Source: Kluyvera intermedia (GTDB lineage: Bacteria; Pseudomonadota; Gammaproteobacteria; Enterobacterales; Enterobacteriaceae). Taken from it: DNA of 64,000 nt. This document shows, one piece after another, positions 17,368 to 26,041 of this stretch (position 1 is the stretch's first letter; every line of letters begins with the position of its first letter). The notes under the pieces were generated by a model. That model worked only from the letters and a program-made list of their open reading frames with translations. It searched no databases and was not told the origin of the DNA. The translations under genes and the position numbers were made by a program. The stretch spans positions 2,976,001 to 3,040,000 of the forward strand of contig NZ_CP139986.1 in NCBI RefSeq assembly GCF_034424175.1, in the 5' to 3' direction.

Positions 17368-17643
17368 GTGGCTTCTGTTTCTATCAGCTGTCCCTCCTGT
17401 TCAGCTACTGACGGGGTGGTGCGTAACGGCAAAAGCACTGCCGGACATCAGCGCTATCTCTGCTCTCACTGCCGTAAAACATGGCAACTGCAGTTCACTT
17501 ACACCGCTTCTCAACCCGGTACGCACCAGAAAATCATTGATATGGCCATGAATGGCGTTGGATGCCGGGCAACCGCCCGCATTATGGGCGTTGGCCTCAA
17601 CACGATTTTCCGCCATTTAAAAAACTCAGGCCGCAGTCGGTAA
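17368..17643 (+). CDS. insA: IS1 protein InsA
   Basis: A 91-residue protein starting at GTG, with the zinc-ribbon Cys pattern 'SCPSC...CSHC' and a helix-turn-helix near 'GCRATARIMGVGLNTIFRHL'. InsA binds the IS1 ends and represses transposition. A -1 slip at AAAAAAC (17619-17625) fuses it to the InsB frame to make the transposase InsAB'. Confidence 0.95.
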   Translation: MASVSISCPSCSATDGVVRNGKSTAGHQRYLCSHCRKTWQLQFTYTASQPGTHQKIIDMAMNGVGCRATARIMGVGLNTIFRHLKNSGRSR

Positions 17644-18065
17644 CCTCGCGCATACAGCCGGGCAGTGACGTCATCGTCTGCGCGGAAATGGACGAACAGT
17701 GGGGATACGTCGGGGCTAAATCGCGCCAGCGCTGGCTGTTTTACGCGTATGACAGGCTCCGGAAGACGGTTGTTGCGCACGTATTCGGTGAACGCACTAT
17801 GGCGACGCTGGGGCGTCTTATGAGACTGCTGTCACCCTTTGACGTGGTGATATGGATGACGGATGGCTGGCCGCTGTATGAATCCCGCCTGAAGGGAAAG
17901 CTGCACGTAATCAGCAAGCGATATACGCAGCGAATTGAGCGGCATAACCTGAATCTGAGGCAGCACCTGGCACGGCTGGGACGGAAGTCGCTGTCGTTCT
18001 CAAAATCGGTGGAGCTGCATGACAAAGTCATCGGGCATTATCTGAACATAAAACACTATCAATAA
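17562..18065 (+). CDS. insB: IS1 protein InsB / catalytic part of InsAB' transposase
   Basis: The 167-codon frame carries the DDE catalytic domain: Asp in 'AEMDEQWGYVG', Asp in 'WMTDGWPLY', and Glu in 'QRIERHNLNLR'. It is normally made as the InsAB' fusion by frameshifting. The frame is intact, so the element may still be active. It is oriented opposite to the genes it interrupts. Confidence 0.95.
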   Translation: MPGNRPHYGRWPQHDFPPFKKLRPQSVTSRIQPGSDVIVCAEMDEQWGYVGAKSRQRWLFYAYDRLRKTVVAHVFGERTMATLGRLMRLLSPFDVVIWMTDGWPLYESRLKGKLHVISKRYTQRIERHNLNLRQHLARLGRKSLSFSKSVELHDKVIGHYLNIKHYQ

Positions 18066-18075
18066 GTTGGAGTCA

Positions 18076-19929
18076 TTACCTGCCGTATCGACCGTTATCA
18101 TTGATAGTGACCTGCATATTATTAATTTCAACGGCGGCCGGTTTTTGAGATGTTCCGTCGGTAGTGAAGCCTTCAATGGCAACACCGGCATCGTAGGTAT
18201 CGAAGTTGGTGGATTTATTGCCCTTGATATCCAGCTTTTGCGAACCATCGCCGGTGATGCTAATAACACCGCCATCACGCGCGTAGAGACCGTAAACACC
18301 ATTATCATTAGCTTCAATATGCATATTTTTGATGATAATCGCGGCTTGTTTGTCCGGTGTATTGGCAGAAACGCCGTGAGCCAGCAGCCCTGCACCGTAC
18401 GACCATTGATTCGGCGTTGCCGCCGCATACTGCCGATTGGCGTTGGCGATTAAGGTGTTCTTTCCAGATTGGCTCTCAATATGGATGACGCCGCTGTCGG
18501 CCACCACCACCCCCTCAAGCTCATTATTATTGGCAATGATATCCATATCTTTAATCACCAGAGTGGAAACCTCACCTGATGGGCTATCGGCCCCTTTCGC
18601 ATGCAGGCCTTTACCTAAATCTTGCCCGTAATCGTTCGCCATTCTGGTGTTATACACTTCAAGCAAGTGCTTACCGCTGGTGCTACTGATATTGATGATC
18701 CCCCCGTCGCGGGCGGCAATACCCTGATAGGCCTGATCGGCCACCCGGAGGTTCATATCCTGAATATAGATAGCCGAACGATCGCCATTTGACGCTGCAT
18801 GGTCGGCAATAATGCCATCGCCCATATTGCCATCGGCGCTATTATTGGCAGCAACGTCGATGTTATTGTCTCCGCCCCCAACGATATTCAGCACGCCACC
18901 TTCCGTTGCGCGGATGCCGTAACGACCATTACCGTTTGCTTGCACATCCATATTTTGCACAACGAGTTGGGAAGCCACCCCCTGAACCGCCAGCCCCGCG
19001 CCTTCAGTCCATGCGGTGGCATGGTTTTTATTGCCATTTGCCGAGAGCGTGTTTTTGATATTATCAGCGCTGATAATATTGGCGGTGCTGCCTTCTGCAA
19101 CCTGTAAACCATAGGTGCCATTGTCTTTTATCAAGACATCCATGCCCGTGATATTCAGTAATGAATTTCCTCTTACAATCATTCCGCCATCATTATTCAG
19201 GCCATTTTCGATGACATGTAAATATTGACGCCCATCCCCGAGGAAATCTACCCGGCCCCCCGATCTGGTCATAATCCCCGCTAATCCGTTCCCCTTAACC
19301 TCGGTGTTCATATTGGTAATGCTGACCAGAGCCTGATCCTCTGACCAGATACCACCACCCCACCCTGCTGTGGCGTTATTGTCATTCACAAAAAGGAATG
19401 AGCTGTGGTTATCTTTTCCACTAATGCTGACCACGCTATCAGCAGCAAAGGCGAAAATCCCTTTACCCGCGTTATTGTTGAATTCCACTTTATCAGCCCC
19501 TTCAATTGAGAGTTGACCTGCGGCATTGGCGCGGATGCCGTTATCTTTATTGCCATTTGAACTGACGTTCATCCCGCTTATGGTAAAATCAGCTTTCGAT
19601 TCCACCAGAATCCCTTCCCAGCGGTTATTGTTAGACTGAAATTGATTGTCAGGTACGGAGCTGATTAAGGTTATCGAAGCGCCATCGGAAAAGAATACAC
19701 CGGCATGGTTATTACTGACATCAACACCTTTAGCGGTTTTGATTATGGATGATATCGAATCTTCAGCGCGCAGCGCGCTGACATAACCATCAGATAAGTT
19801 ATTAAGCGTCAGACCATCATTCCATGTCAGGTTGTTCTCCGTTATATGATATGTCCCCTGTGCCCAGGCTCCCTGCCCAGCCACAGCCATAAATAGCATA
19901 TGCGTGATGATAATATTTTTATATTTCAT
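18076..19929 (-). pseudogene. autotransporter adhesin passenger, 3' end lost at IS1
   Basis: The frame begins with a signal peptide (MKYKNIIITHMLFMAVAGQG, cut near AWA-Q) and continues as Asn/Gly-rich beta-helix for 612 or so residues. A repeated unit of roughly 75-95 residues recurs: a 'I-x-x-M-D/N/H/Q-V/I' strand, an 'NGxYGI' turn, then 'A-x-(D/E)-G-G-x-I-x-I'. Examples are 'GMDVLIKDNGTYGLQV', 'NMDVQANGNGRYGIRA' and 'NMHIEANDNGVYGLYA'. The sequence stops at 'DNGRYGR' where IS1 begins at 18080, and the TAA lies inside the IS1 end. No C-terminal translocator barrel is present, so it cannot be displayed as a normal type V autotransporter. GGAG lies about ten bases before the ATG. Confidence 0.8.
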
Positions 19930-20532
19930 TGCTTACGTCTCCGTACGTATACAATTTAAAAGTATTAGAGGTTATTAATAAACTCTGCATGAGATATAAT
20001 GTAAAAATCACATTATCATTCTGGGGATAAGAGAATTAATTGAGGAGTTCTTAGGGGCTTTTATTATTTACCAGCCTCAATCATTCAATTCATTTAAGAA
20101 TTAGATATTTAACCAATTGTTTCCAATCGTTTTTTAAACACCAAACCACCTCATTGATAGATTTAAGCTATCAATAAAGTCAATGTAATTGCCCAAGGGA
20201 ACCACTAGCAAACGTAATTAAAAAGATTGGTTAACGTTTTTCGCAGAAAAAACATATAACTCATTGTTTTTGATTTGAAATTCAGACCATGATAAAAATA
20301 TAGCTTATAAATTAGCTTGCTAAATATTAATTTAATATTTTTGCTTAAAATAAAAATATTCATTTCTCTACACTTCAAGATGTTTAAAATGTAAAAAATT
20401 TGAGTCTTCCTTGATCAATATCAATAAGAAAGATCGCAGCAAATATAAGAACATTACCATTCTGCCCCGGTTATTTATCACCTTTTCTTCGGAGATAACC
20501 CTGAGACAAATAAATCCGATGTTACGCATACA
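19930..20532. other. AT-rich intergenic region, no gene
   Basis: About 600 bases of AT-rich DNA without a credible coding frame lie between the unrecognised gene at 20533 and the autotransporter start. It includes a perfect FNR-type dyad. The low GC content contrasts with both neighbours and is typical of horizontally gained, H-NS-bound regions (inference). Confidence 0.6.
20411..20424. promoter_or_regulatory. FNR-type box
   Basis: TTGATCAATATCAA fits the FNR consensus TTGAT-N4-ATCAA at every fixed base. It is about 480 bases upstream of the truncated autotransporter start (minus strand) and about 110 bases beyond the stop of the gene at 20533-21159. Its target is unclear. Confidence 0.5.
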
Positions 20533-21159
20533 TCATTTTTTCACCCAACGATAATACGGCACACGTCGGGTCGTTTCGGTCAACGTATCCGAAACATCAG
20601 CCTCAGCAGTGCTAATGCTCATCCCCGTTTTACGTAATTGCTGTACCTCTGCGGCAAGTCGCTGGATCCCAAACCAGAACAGAGCATCCAGCGCTGTGAC
20701 GTCAAGCCCGGCCTCCAGCGCCAGCTTAAGACGCTCTCGCGGCACTCGCGTCTGCTTGGCTATCTCCTGATAAGGTGCTGCCGTCGATTGCCCATTTTCC
20801 ATTCGTCGGATACGGCTGGCTAGGCTGTACACAAAGGTATCAGGGATAGCATCCATGCTGGTTTTCAGACTGTATACGCAACCAAAGCGCTTGCCGTTAA
20901 ACATCACGTTTTTCTGATTGAGCGCCAGTTCCTCACGCACGCTGGCTATAAATTGTGGCGCTCTGACTAACAGTAAGCGAAAAGGCAACTCGAAGCTTGT
21001 AACGTAGTCAACGTTCAGCAACGCAATGCGCAGGCGATCTTCTGCGCCCATCCGGCGGCACTCTTCCATCACCTCAGCCCACTGGCTAGTCAGTCGCGCA
21101 GGTTCCGAAGCTTCTTTAAAGCTGTATTTTTCAATCTGATAATCAATGATCCCAGCCAC
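20533..21159 (-). CDS. unrecognised 208-residue protein downstream of dhaR
   Basis: I do not recognise this protein. It starts at a GTG with AAGGA seven bases upstream, has no signal peptide or membrane segment, and is rich in Arg/Glu helices. A segment near residues 127-160 ('PYQEIAKQTRVPRERLKLALEAGLDV') looks like a helix-turn-helix, followed by a hydrophobic helix 'LDALFWFGIQRLAAEVQQL'. That suggests a DNA-binding or regulatory protein, but this is only a guess. It lies 83 bases after dhaR on the same strand and could be cotranscribed with it; I see no terminator between them. Confidence 0.6.
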   Translation of the reverse strand: MAGIIDYQIEKYSFKEASEPARLTSQWAEVMEECRRMGAEDRLRIALLNVDYVTSFELPFRLLLVRAPQFIASVREELALNQKNVMFNGKRFGCVYSLKTSMDAIPDTFVYSLASRIRRMENGQSTAAPYQEIAKQTRVPRERLKLALEAGLDVTALDALFWFGIQRLAAEVQQLRKTGMSISTAEADVSDTLTETTRRVPYYRWVKK

Positions 21160-21242
21160 TGTGAGTTCCTTTCAATTGCTATCAGTGGGTTACTTTAGCA
21201 ACAGCCAGGCATTTTCGAAACGGTGGCCTTTAAAAAACGTCG

Positions 21243-23168
21243 TCACTCCTGATGTCGATGCTTAAACTGGCTCACATCAATATCAAACTGCTTAAGTTTA
21301 CGCCACAGGGTGGTGCGACCAATGTTGAGCAAACTGGACATCTCCTGCACCCGGCCACTGGTCACTCTGGCGGCATGAATAATCGCTTCTTTTTCCATCG
21401 CCGAAATACTCAGGCTGGCGGGGATTAACCCACTGTTTACGCCGACAGCAGGATGATCGTGGAATAACCAACCAGGCAGATTGCTCAACCGGATATGCCC
21501 GTGTTCGCTGCTGATAGCGATATTTTCAACAATACTGTTCAGCTCAAAATCATTCCCCGGCCAGGAGTAAGCCACCAACTGTGCAAGGGCATCGTCATCC
21601 ACCTTCAGCCGTGATGAAAAACGCCGTTCCAGGGTGCGTAACCGGCTGTGAACCAACGAAGGGATGCTGTTACGTCGCTCGCGCAGCGGGGGAATGCTGA
21701 TCTCAAAAGAGTGCAGCGCATAGTAGAGCTGCCGACTAAAGCGGTTTTGTTCAACCAGATTTTCTAAATCCGTGGTGGTGGTCGCAATCACTTTTACATC
21801 CACCGGAACCAGCCTGCGCGCATCAAGGCGGGTGACGACACCCTGCTTTATCACCTGAAGCAAAATGGACTGTAGCTCGGGCGCCAGATACTCAACCTTC
21901 TCAAGAAAGAGTGTCCCACCGGAGGCCAGTTCAAGACGACTGAGGCGTCCGTTATCGTCTTCCGTCGCCGTGCTCCCCATAAAATCCAGCCCGAGGGCAT
22001 TATCGGCATACAATTGGCAGTTGACGGCGATAAATGGCCCCGCGGCCCGCTCGCTTTCATTATGAATCGCTTGTGCAATCAGCTCCTTACCTACACCCTC
22101 TTCACCGCACATCAATACCGGGAAGCTGCCGCGCGACGCCTGGCGGCCAAAATGAATCACCCGCCGGGTTTCTGCATCGTCCGCCGACATCTGCGCAAAG
22201 GTGTGGCTAACTTTTCCCAGTTGGCTGGTCATCAATTGACGCATCTGCTCTACGGGGTGAAGCAGCAGAATAAAGCTGGTGCCCTGAGCTTCCACTATCG
22301 GTTTAAGGGTGATCACCGCATCGACAAACTGATGCTGGCTTTCAAAAGTCACTTCCGCATGGCTCAGCGGTCTGGCGTGTTTAATGGCTCGCCGGAGCAG
22401 CGCCGGGAGCGTCACCAAATCAGCAATGTTTTTACCCTGGCAGGCTTGAGCATCGAGGTGTAGAAGTCGTGCCGCCTGAGGGTTGAGAAACTGCAATATG
22501 CCCGCTTCATTCCACGCCATCACGCCGTCATCCATACTTTCGAGCAGACCGTACATCTGGTTAAGGTGGCGGTTAGACTCCGCCAGCAAACTGTCGGTCA
22601 GCAGCGAATTCCCCACTTCCCTGGCCATGGCTAGCGTCAACGACAGATCGGCGCTCCCGGATTCTGGCGCCAGGCAAACCAGGGCGATGGAGCCCGAGAG
22701 CCGACCGTGGTTATCAAATATTGGCGTAGAACAGAAAGCCCATGGGAACAGCGCTTGTTTAAAATGCTGTTCGCCCAGCGTTTTTACCGGTTGCCCCACC
22801 AGCGAGGCCAGCGAGAGAGCACAGGTGCCGATGATACTTTCTGCGCAGTAACTCCCGGCGTGGAAGCCTAGTTTATCCAGCTGTTCAAGCGTCTGAGGGT
22901 GGCCGCAGCGGGTGAGAATACAGGCGGACTCATCGAGAATGAACAGCGCACACGGGCGACCATCCATATACTCCCACGCATCTTCGAGTGCGGCTTGCCC
23001 AATGGTCAACAGCGCGGTCTTACGACGGCTGATAGACGCAAACGTCAGACCCTGTGCCTGATGCGGAGTGCTCCAGGTTTCGCGCTGCATCATCTTGCCG
23101 CAGCGGTGCCAGGATTGGGCAATAAATGTCACCTGAGCCTGTTCGGTCTGTTCATTCGGCGTGGTCAT
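21243..23168 (-). CDS. dhaR: DhaR, activator of dihydroxyacetone/glycerol genes
   Basis: A 641-residue enhancer-binding-type regulator: an N-terminal GAF-like sensor (about 30-190), a PAS domain (about 190-310, 'MDDGVMAWNEAGILQFLNPQAARLL'; core MDDGVMAW), an AAA+ domain with Walker A 'GEEGVGKE', and a C-terminal Fis-type helix-turn-helix 'MSSLLNIGRTTLWRKLKQ'. It resembles E. coli DhaR (639 residues) throughout. DhaR is controlled by direct contact with DhaK and DhaL. I chose the ATG at 23168: AAGGA is nine bases upstream, the ATG at 23177 abuts that site, and the longest form would start inside the dhaD terminator. Confidence 0.92.
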   Translation of the reverse strand: MTTPNEQTEQAQVTFIAQSWHRCGKMMQRETWSTPHQAQGLTFASISRRKTALLTIGQAALEDAWEYMDGRPCALFILDESACILTRCGHPQTLEQLDKLGFHAGSYCAESIIGTCALSLASLVGQPVKTLGEQHFKQALFPWAFCSTPIFDNHGRLSGSIALVCLAPESGSADLSLTLAMAREVGNSLLTDSLLAESNRHLNQMYGLLESMDDGVMAWNEAGILQFLNPQAARLLHLDAQACQGKNIADLVTLPALLRRAIKHARPLSHAEVTFESQHQFVDAVITLKPIVEAQGTSFILLLHPVEQMRQLMTSQLGKVSHTFAQMSADDAETRRVIHFGRQASRGSFPVLMCGEEGVGKELIAQAIHNESERAAGPFIAVNCQLYADNALGLDFMGSTATEDDNGRLSRLELASGGTLFLEKVEYLAPELQSILLQVIKQGVVTRLDARRLVPVDVKVIATTTTDLENLVEQNRFSRQLYYALHSFEISIPPLRERRNSIPSLVHSRLRTLERRFSSRLKVDDDALAQLVAYSWPGNDFELNSIVENIAISSEHGHIRLSNLPGWLFHDHPAVGVNSGLIPASLSISAMEKEAIIHAARVTSGRVQEMSSLLNIGRTTLWRKLKQFDIDVSQFKHRHQE

Positions 23169-23198
23169 CTGTGTCATTCCTTCTTTCTGTGCATCCCG

Positions 23199-23243
23199 TA
23201 TAAAAACAATAACCCCCGGCATCGTCTACGAGGACGCCGGGGG
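23199..23243 (-). terminator. terminator after dhaD
   Basis: On the minus strand a long stem (CCCCCGGC at 23213-23220 paired with GCCGGGGG at 23236-23243) is followed by TTATTGTTTTTA. It separates dhaD from dhaR. Confidence 0.75.
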
Positions 23244-23294
23244 AAAACAACAACACGGTGGAGCGCAGATTACAGGAACGGTCAGCGCAAAAAT

Positions 23295-24395
23295 TTAGTG
23301 TGTTGCCATCCACTGAGCGCCCAGACGGTCAGCGGCAAGAATCGCGCCATACACGCTTTGTGCCGTCACCGGGAACTGCATGTTGTGGATGGTTTCCCCT
23401 TCTGCGCAGGTGGCCTTCGCCACGGCGAGAATTTTCTCTTCAATGCCGTCCTTCACGCCCATCTGAGAAAGCGTCATTGGCAGCCCGACTTTTTGACAGA
23501 AGCCAAGAACCGTTTCAATTTCTTCCATCGGGCTGTTTTGCAGCACCAGTTGGGACAGCGTACCGAAAGCGACTTTTTCGCCGTGGTATAAGTGGTGACA
23601 CTCTTCGAGGATAGTGAAACCGTTATGGATAGCGTGCGCCGCCGCCAGGCCACTGCTTTCAAAGCCGATGCCGCTCAGATAGGTATTGGCTTCCACAATA
23701 CGCTCCAGTGCCATGGTGACCACTCCGGCCTCGGCGGCCAGACGGGCTTTCTCCCCTTCCGCCAGCAAGGTGTCATAGCACAGGCGCGCCAGACTCAGCG
23801 CTGCCGCCGTAGACTGTCCACCCGCCATGCTGACGGCACGCGCATCGAAACAGGCTTTTGCTTCAAACCAGGTGGAAAGCGCATCCCCCATCCCGGCAAC
23901 CAGTAAGCGAACCGGCGCTTTGGCGATAATCGCCGTATCCATCACCACCATGTCGGGGTTTTTCGGATAGACCAGATACTCTTCAAACTCACCGGCTTCG
24001 GTATAAATGACCGACAGCGCGCTGGTTGGCGCATCAGTTGAGGCGATGGTTGGGATCACCACCACCGGCAGATGCTGGTAATAACCAATAGCCTTCGCGG
24101 TATCGAGGGTTTTCCCCCCACCAATACCGACGACGCCTTTGCAGCCCTTTTGTTTCGCTATCGCGCCGAGGCGGTTAATCTCCGCATGGCTGCATTCACC
24201 ATTAAAGCGTTCAGCATGACTGCTGATGCCATTTTCATGCAGGCCGTTCAACACTTTGTCACCGGCCAGTTTCATCACAAAATCGTCGGCAATCACAAAA
24301 TAGTTATCCGCCAGGTTTTTGGCATACTGACCGAATAAGGCTGATGCATCAGGACCCTGAAGATATTTTGCTGGAGATTGAATAACTTGTAGCAT
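23295..24395 (-). CDS. dhaD: glycerol dehydrogenase DhaD
   Basis: A 366-residue iron/zinc-dependent alcohol dehydrogenase of the GldA family, with NAD site 'GIGGGKTLDTAK', and the metal-site segments 'GMGDALSTWFEAKA' (Asp), 'AAAHAIHNG' (His) and 'HHLYHGEKVAFG' (His). It oxidises glycerol to dihydroxyacetone with NAD. Sequence and length fit Citrobacter/Klebsiella DhaD. It diverges from dhaK across a 564-base control region with four palindromes. GAGGG lies eight bases before the ATG. Its product is the substrate of the two kinases encoded on the other side. Confidence 0.92.
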   Translation of the reverse strand: MLQVIQSPAKYLQGPDASALFGQYAKNLADNYFVIADDFVMKLAGDKVLNGLHENGISSHAERFNGECSHAEINRLGAIAKQKGCKGVVGIGGGKTLDTAKAIGYYQHLPVVVIPTIASTDAPTSALSVIYTEAGEFEEYLVYPKNPDMVVMDTAIIAKAPVRLLVAGMGDALSTWFEAKACFDARAVSMAGGQSTAAALSLARLCYDTLLAEGEKARLAAEAGVVTMALERIVEANTYLSGIGFESSGLAAAHAIHNGFTILEECHHLYHGEKVAFGTLSQLVLQNSPMEEIETVLGFCQKVGLPMTLSQMGVKDGIEEKILAVAKATCAEGETIHNMQFPVTAQSVYGAILAADRLGAQWMATH

Positions 24396-24512
24396 TCTCT
24401 ACACCCTCACATTGAACTCGTTTCCATGATGGCGTCGGGTATGTTTGACATGGCCGACGCGGTGACAATCACTTTAGAGCGGGTGCAGAACAAAAAAATT
24501 CTTCGTTATTTG

Positions 24513-24559
24513 GTTCCACTTCGGAACAGCATCATAAAAATTTCGTTCCATAACGAAAC
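24513..24559. promoter_or_regulatory. paired 15-bp palindromes on the dhaD side (candidate DhaR sites 1 and 2)
   Basis: Site 1 is GTTCC-ACTTC-GGAAC (24513-24527) and site 2 is GTTCC-ATAAC-GAAAC (24545-24559). Centres are 32 bp apart, about three helical turns, so two dimers would bind the same face. Confidence 0.6.
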
Positions 24560-24766
24560 GCATTAGAGAGCAGCGAGTCAGGATTGCGATCCAGATCCGC
24601 AGCCCATTCACACTATTCATCAGTTTAATTAATCTGGATTTCGCTATTCTGAACTTGAATGACTAAAAATAATAGCGTCACCCCGCCTGGCCGATGAATC
24701 CTGGCTCACCTGCACGGTAATTAAGCTTGCACCAGCTCTCACTTTCATCATTGGCCGACAAATAAC

Positions 24767-24812
24767 GTTCCATTGTGAAACATAAACGCGGGAATACGTT
24801 TCGGGATGAAAC
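24767..24812. promoter_or_regulatory. paired 15-bp palindromes on the dhaK side (candidate DhaR sites 3 and 4)
   Basis: Site 3 is GTTCC-ATTGT-GAAAC (24767-24781) and site 4 is GTTTC-GGGAT-GAAAC (24798-24812). Centres are 31 bp apart, repeating the spacing of the dhaD-side pair. They end 147 bases before the dhaK ATG. Confidence 0.6.
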
Positions 24813-24959
24813 CTCCAACAGCGGGGATTTTCTTTTTTCTCTACCAGGCGAGAATCACTTCATCGGTCACGGTATCGGAATTTACCTTATCGCCACCGGA
24901 ACCCTACTCAGGAGGCAACCTTACCGTCGCCTCTTAAAACATCCAGCGGAGTACACAAC

Positions 24960-26030
24960 ATGAAAAAATTGATTAACCGTGTGGAAGATGTCCTGGCTGA
25001 ACAGCTGGCCGGGCTGGCAAAGGCTCACCCGGAACTGAAACTTTTCCAGGACCCGGTTTACGTCACTCGTGCCGATGCGCCGGTCGCCGGTAAGGTTGCA
25101 CTGCTCTCCGGCGGCGGTAGCGGGCATGAGCCGATGCACTGCGGATTTATTGGCACCGGGATGCTCAGCGGCGCCTGCCCGGGAGAGATTTTCACCTCAC
25201 CCACGCCGGATAAAATTTTCGAGTGCGCCATGCATGTTGACGGTGGCGAAGGGGTGGTGCTGATTATCAAAAACTACACCGGCGATATTCTGAATTTCGA
25301 AACGGCGACCGAACTGCTGCATGAAAGCGGCATAAAAGTCACCACCGTGGTGGTCGACGATGATGTCGCCGTCAAAGATAGTTTGTACACCGCCGGGCGA
25401 CGCGGCGTCGCCAATACGGTACTGATAGAAAAATTGATGGGCGCTGCCGCAGAGCGCGGCGACAGCCTGGAAGCCTGCGCCAGTCTCGGGCGCCAGCTCA
25501 ATAACCAGGGCCACTCTATCGGTATTGCGCTGGGCGCCTGCACCGTGCCCGCCTCCGGAAAGCCGTCATTTGAACTCAATGATAATGAGATGGAGTTTGG
25601 CGTCGGTATTCACGGCGAACCCGGTATCGACCGCCGCGCGTTTACCTCACTGGATGACACCGTCGATGCTATGTTTGCCACCCTACTGGAAAACGGTCAC
25701 TACAGCCGCACCCTGCGCCAATGGGATCCGCTGAAAGGATGCTGGCAGGAAGTCATGCAGACCAAACAGGCTCTGCAAAAAGGCGACCAGGTAATTGCGA
25801 TGGTCAATAACCTCGGCGCGACACCGCTTTCAGAGCTTTACGGAGTCTATAACCGGTTAGATACGCTGTGCGCAGATGCCGGGCTGGTGATTGAGCGCTC
25901 TCTGGTCGGTTCCTGGTGTACCTCCCTGGATATGTCCGGTTTTTCGATAACGCTGCTGAAAGTGGGTGCGGATACCCTCAGCCTGTGGGATGCCCCGGTT
26001 CACACCCCTGCCCTCAACTGGGGCCACTAA
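24960..26030 (+). CDS. dhaK: DhaK, dihydroxyacetone-binding subunit of the PEP-dependent kinase
   Basis: A 356-residue DAK1-fold protein. His56 in 'GGGSGHEPMH', Asp109 in 'KNYTGD', and the His of 'GIHGEPG' near 218, which binds dihydroxyacetone covalently as a hemiaminal, are all present. With DhaL and DhaM it phosphorylates dihydroxyacetone using PEP by way of the PTS. DhaK also acts on DhaR in E. coli. dhaL starts 11 bases after its stop. Confidence 0.94.
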   Translation: MKKLINRVEDVLAEQLAGLAKAHPELKLFQDPVYVTRADAPVAGKVALLSGGGSGHEPMHCGFIGTGMLSGACPGEIFTSPTPDKIFECAMHVDGGEGVVLIIKNYTGDILNFETATELLHESGIKVTTVVVDDDVAVKDSLYTAGRRGVANTVLIEKLMGAAAERGDSLEACASLGRQLNNQGHSIGIALGACTVPASGKPSFELNDNEMEFGVGIHGEPGIDRRAFTSLDDTVDAMFATLLENGHYSRTLRQWDPLKGCWQEVMQTKQALQKGDQVIAMVNNLGATPLSELYGVYNRLDTLCADAGLVIERSLVGSWCTSLDMSGFSITLLKVGADTLSLWDAPVHTPALNWGH

Positions 26031-26041
26031 GGAGATCTGCT

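Larger units (their letters stand above)
17313..18080 (+). mobile_element. complete IS1 insertion sequence (768 bp)
   Basis: The left end GGTGATGCTGCCAACTTACT and the right end (reverse complement GGTAATGACTCCAACTTATT) form the IS1 inverted repeats, and the length is exactly 768 bp. It carries insA and insB with the AAAAAAC frameshift site at 17619-17625. The flanks are CAGCACTAA on the left and TGCCGTATC on the right, so the usual 8-10 bp target duplication is absent; a deletion or recombination followed insertion. Confidence 0.97.
24396..24959. promoter_or_regulatory. divergent dhaD-dhaK control region
   Basis: The region contains two pairs of a 15-bp palindrome (listed separately), one pair nearer dhaD and one nearer dhaK. 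I looked for sigma-54 promoter elements (GG/GC at -24/-12) and found none convincing, so sigma-70 promoters are assumed. No coding sequence is seen. Confidence 0.6.

Noticed and set aside
17304..18089. Target-site duplication of IS1
   Set aside because: The 8-10 bases on either side do not match each other in either orientation.
23169..23222. Longer N-terminus for DhaR (18 extra residues)
   Set aside because: That start would lie inside the dhaD terminator hairpin, and the ATG at 23168 has a well-spaced ribosome site.
24396..24959. Sigma-54 promoter for dhaK or dhaD
   Set aside because: DhaR has an enhancer-binding-protein layout, so I looked for TGGCAC-N5-TTGC on both strands and found no acceptable match.
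25916..26041. Upstream extension of dhaL overlapping dhaK
   Set aside because: The extra part is only the shifted frame of dhaK; the ATG at 26042 has a good ribosome site and gives the exact family length.
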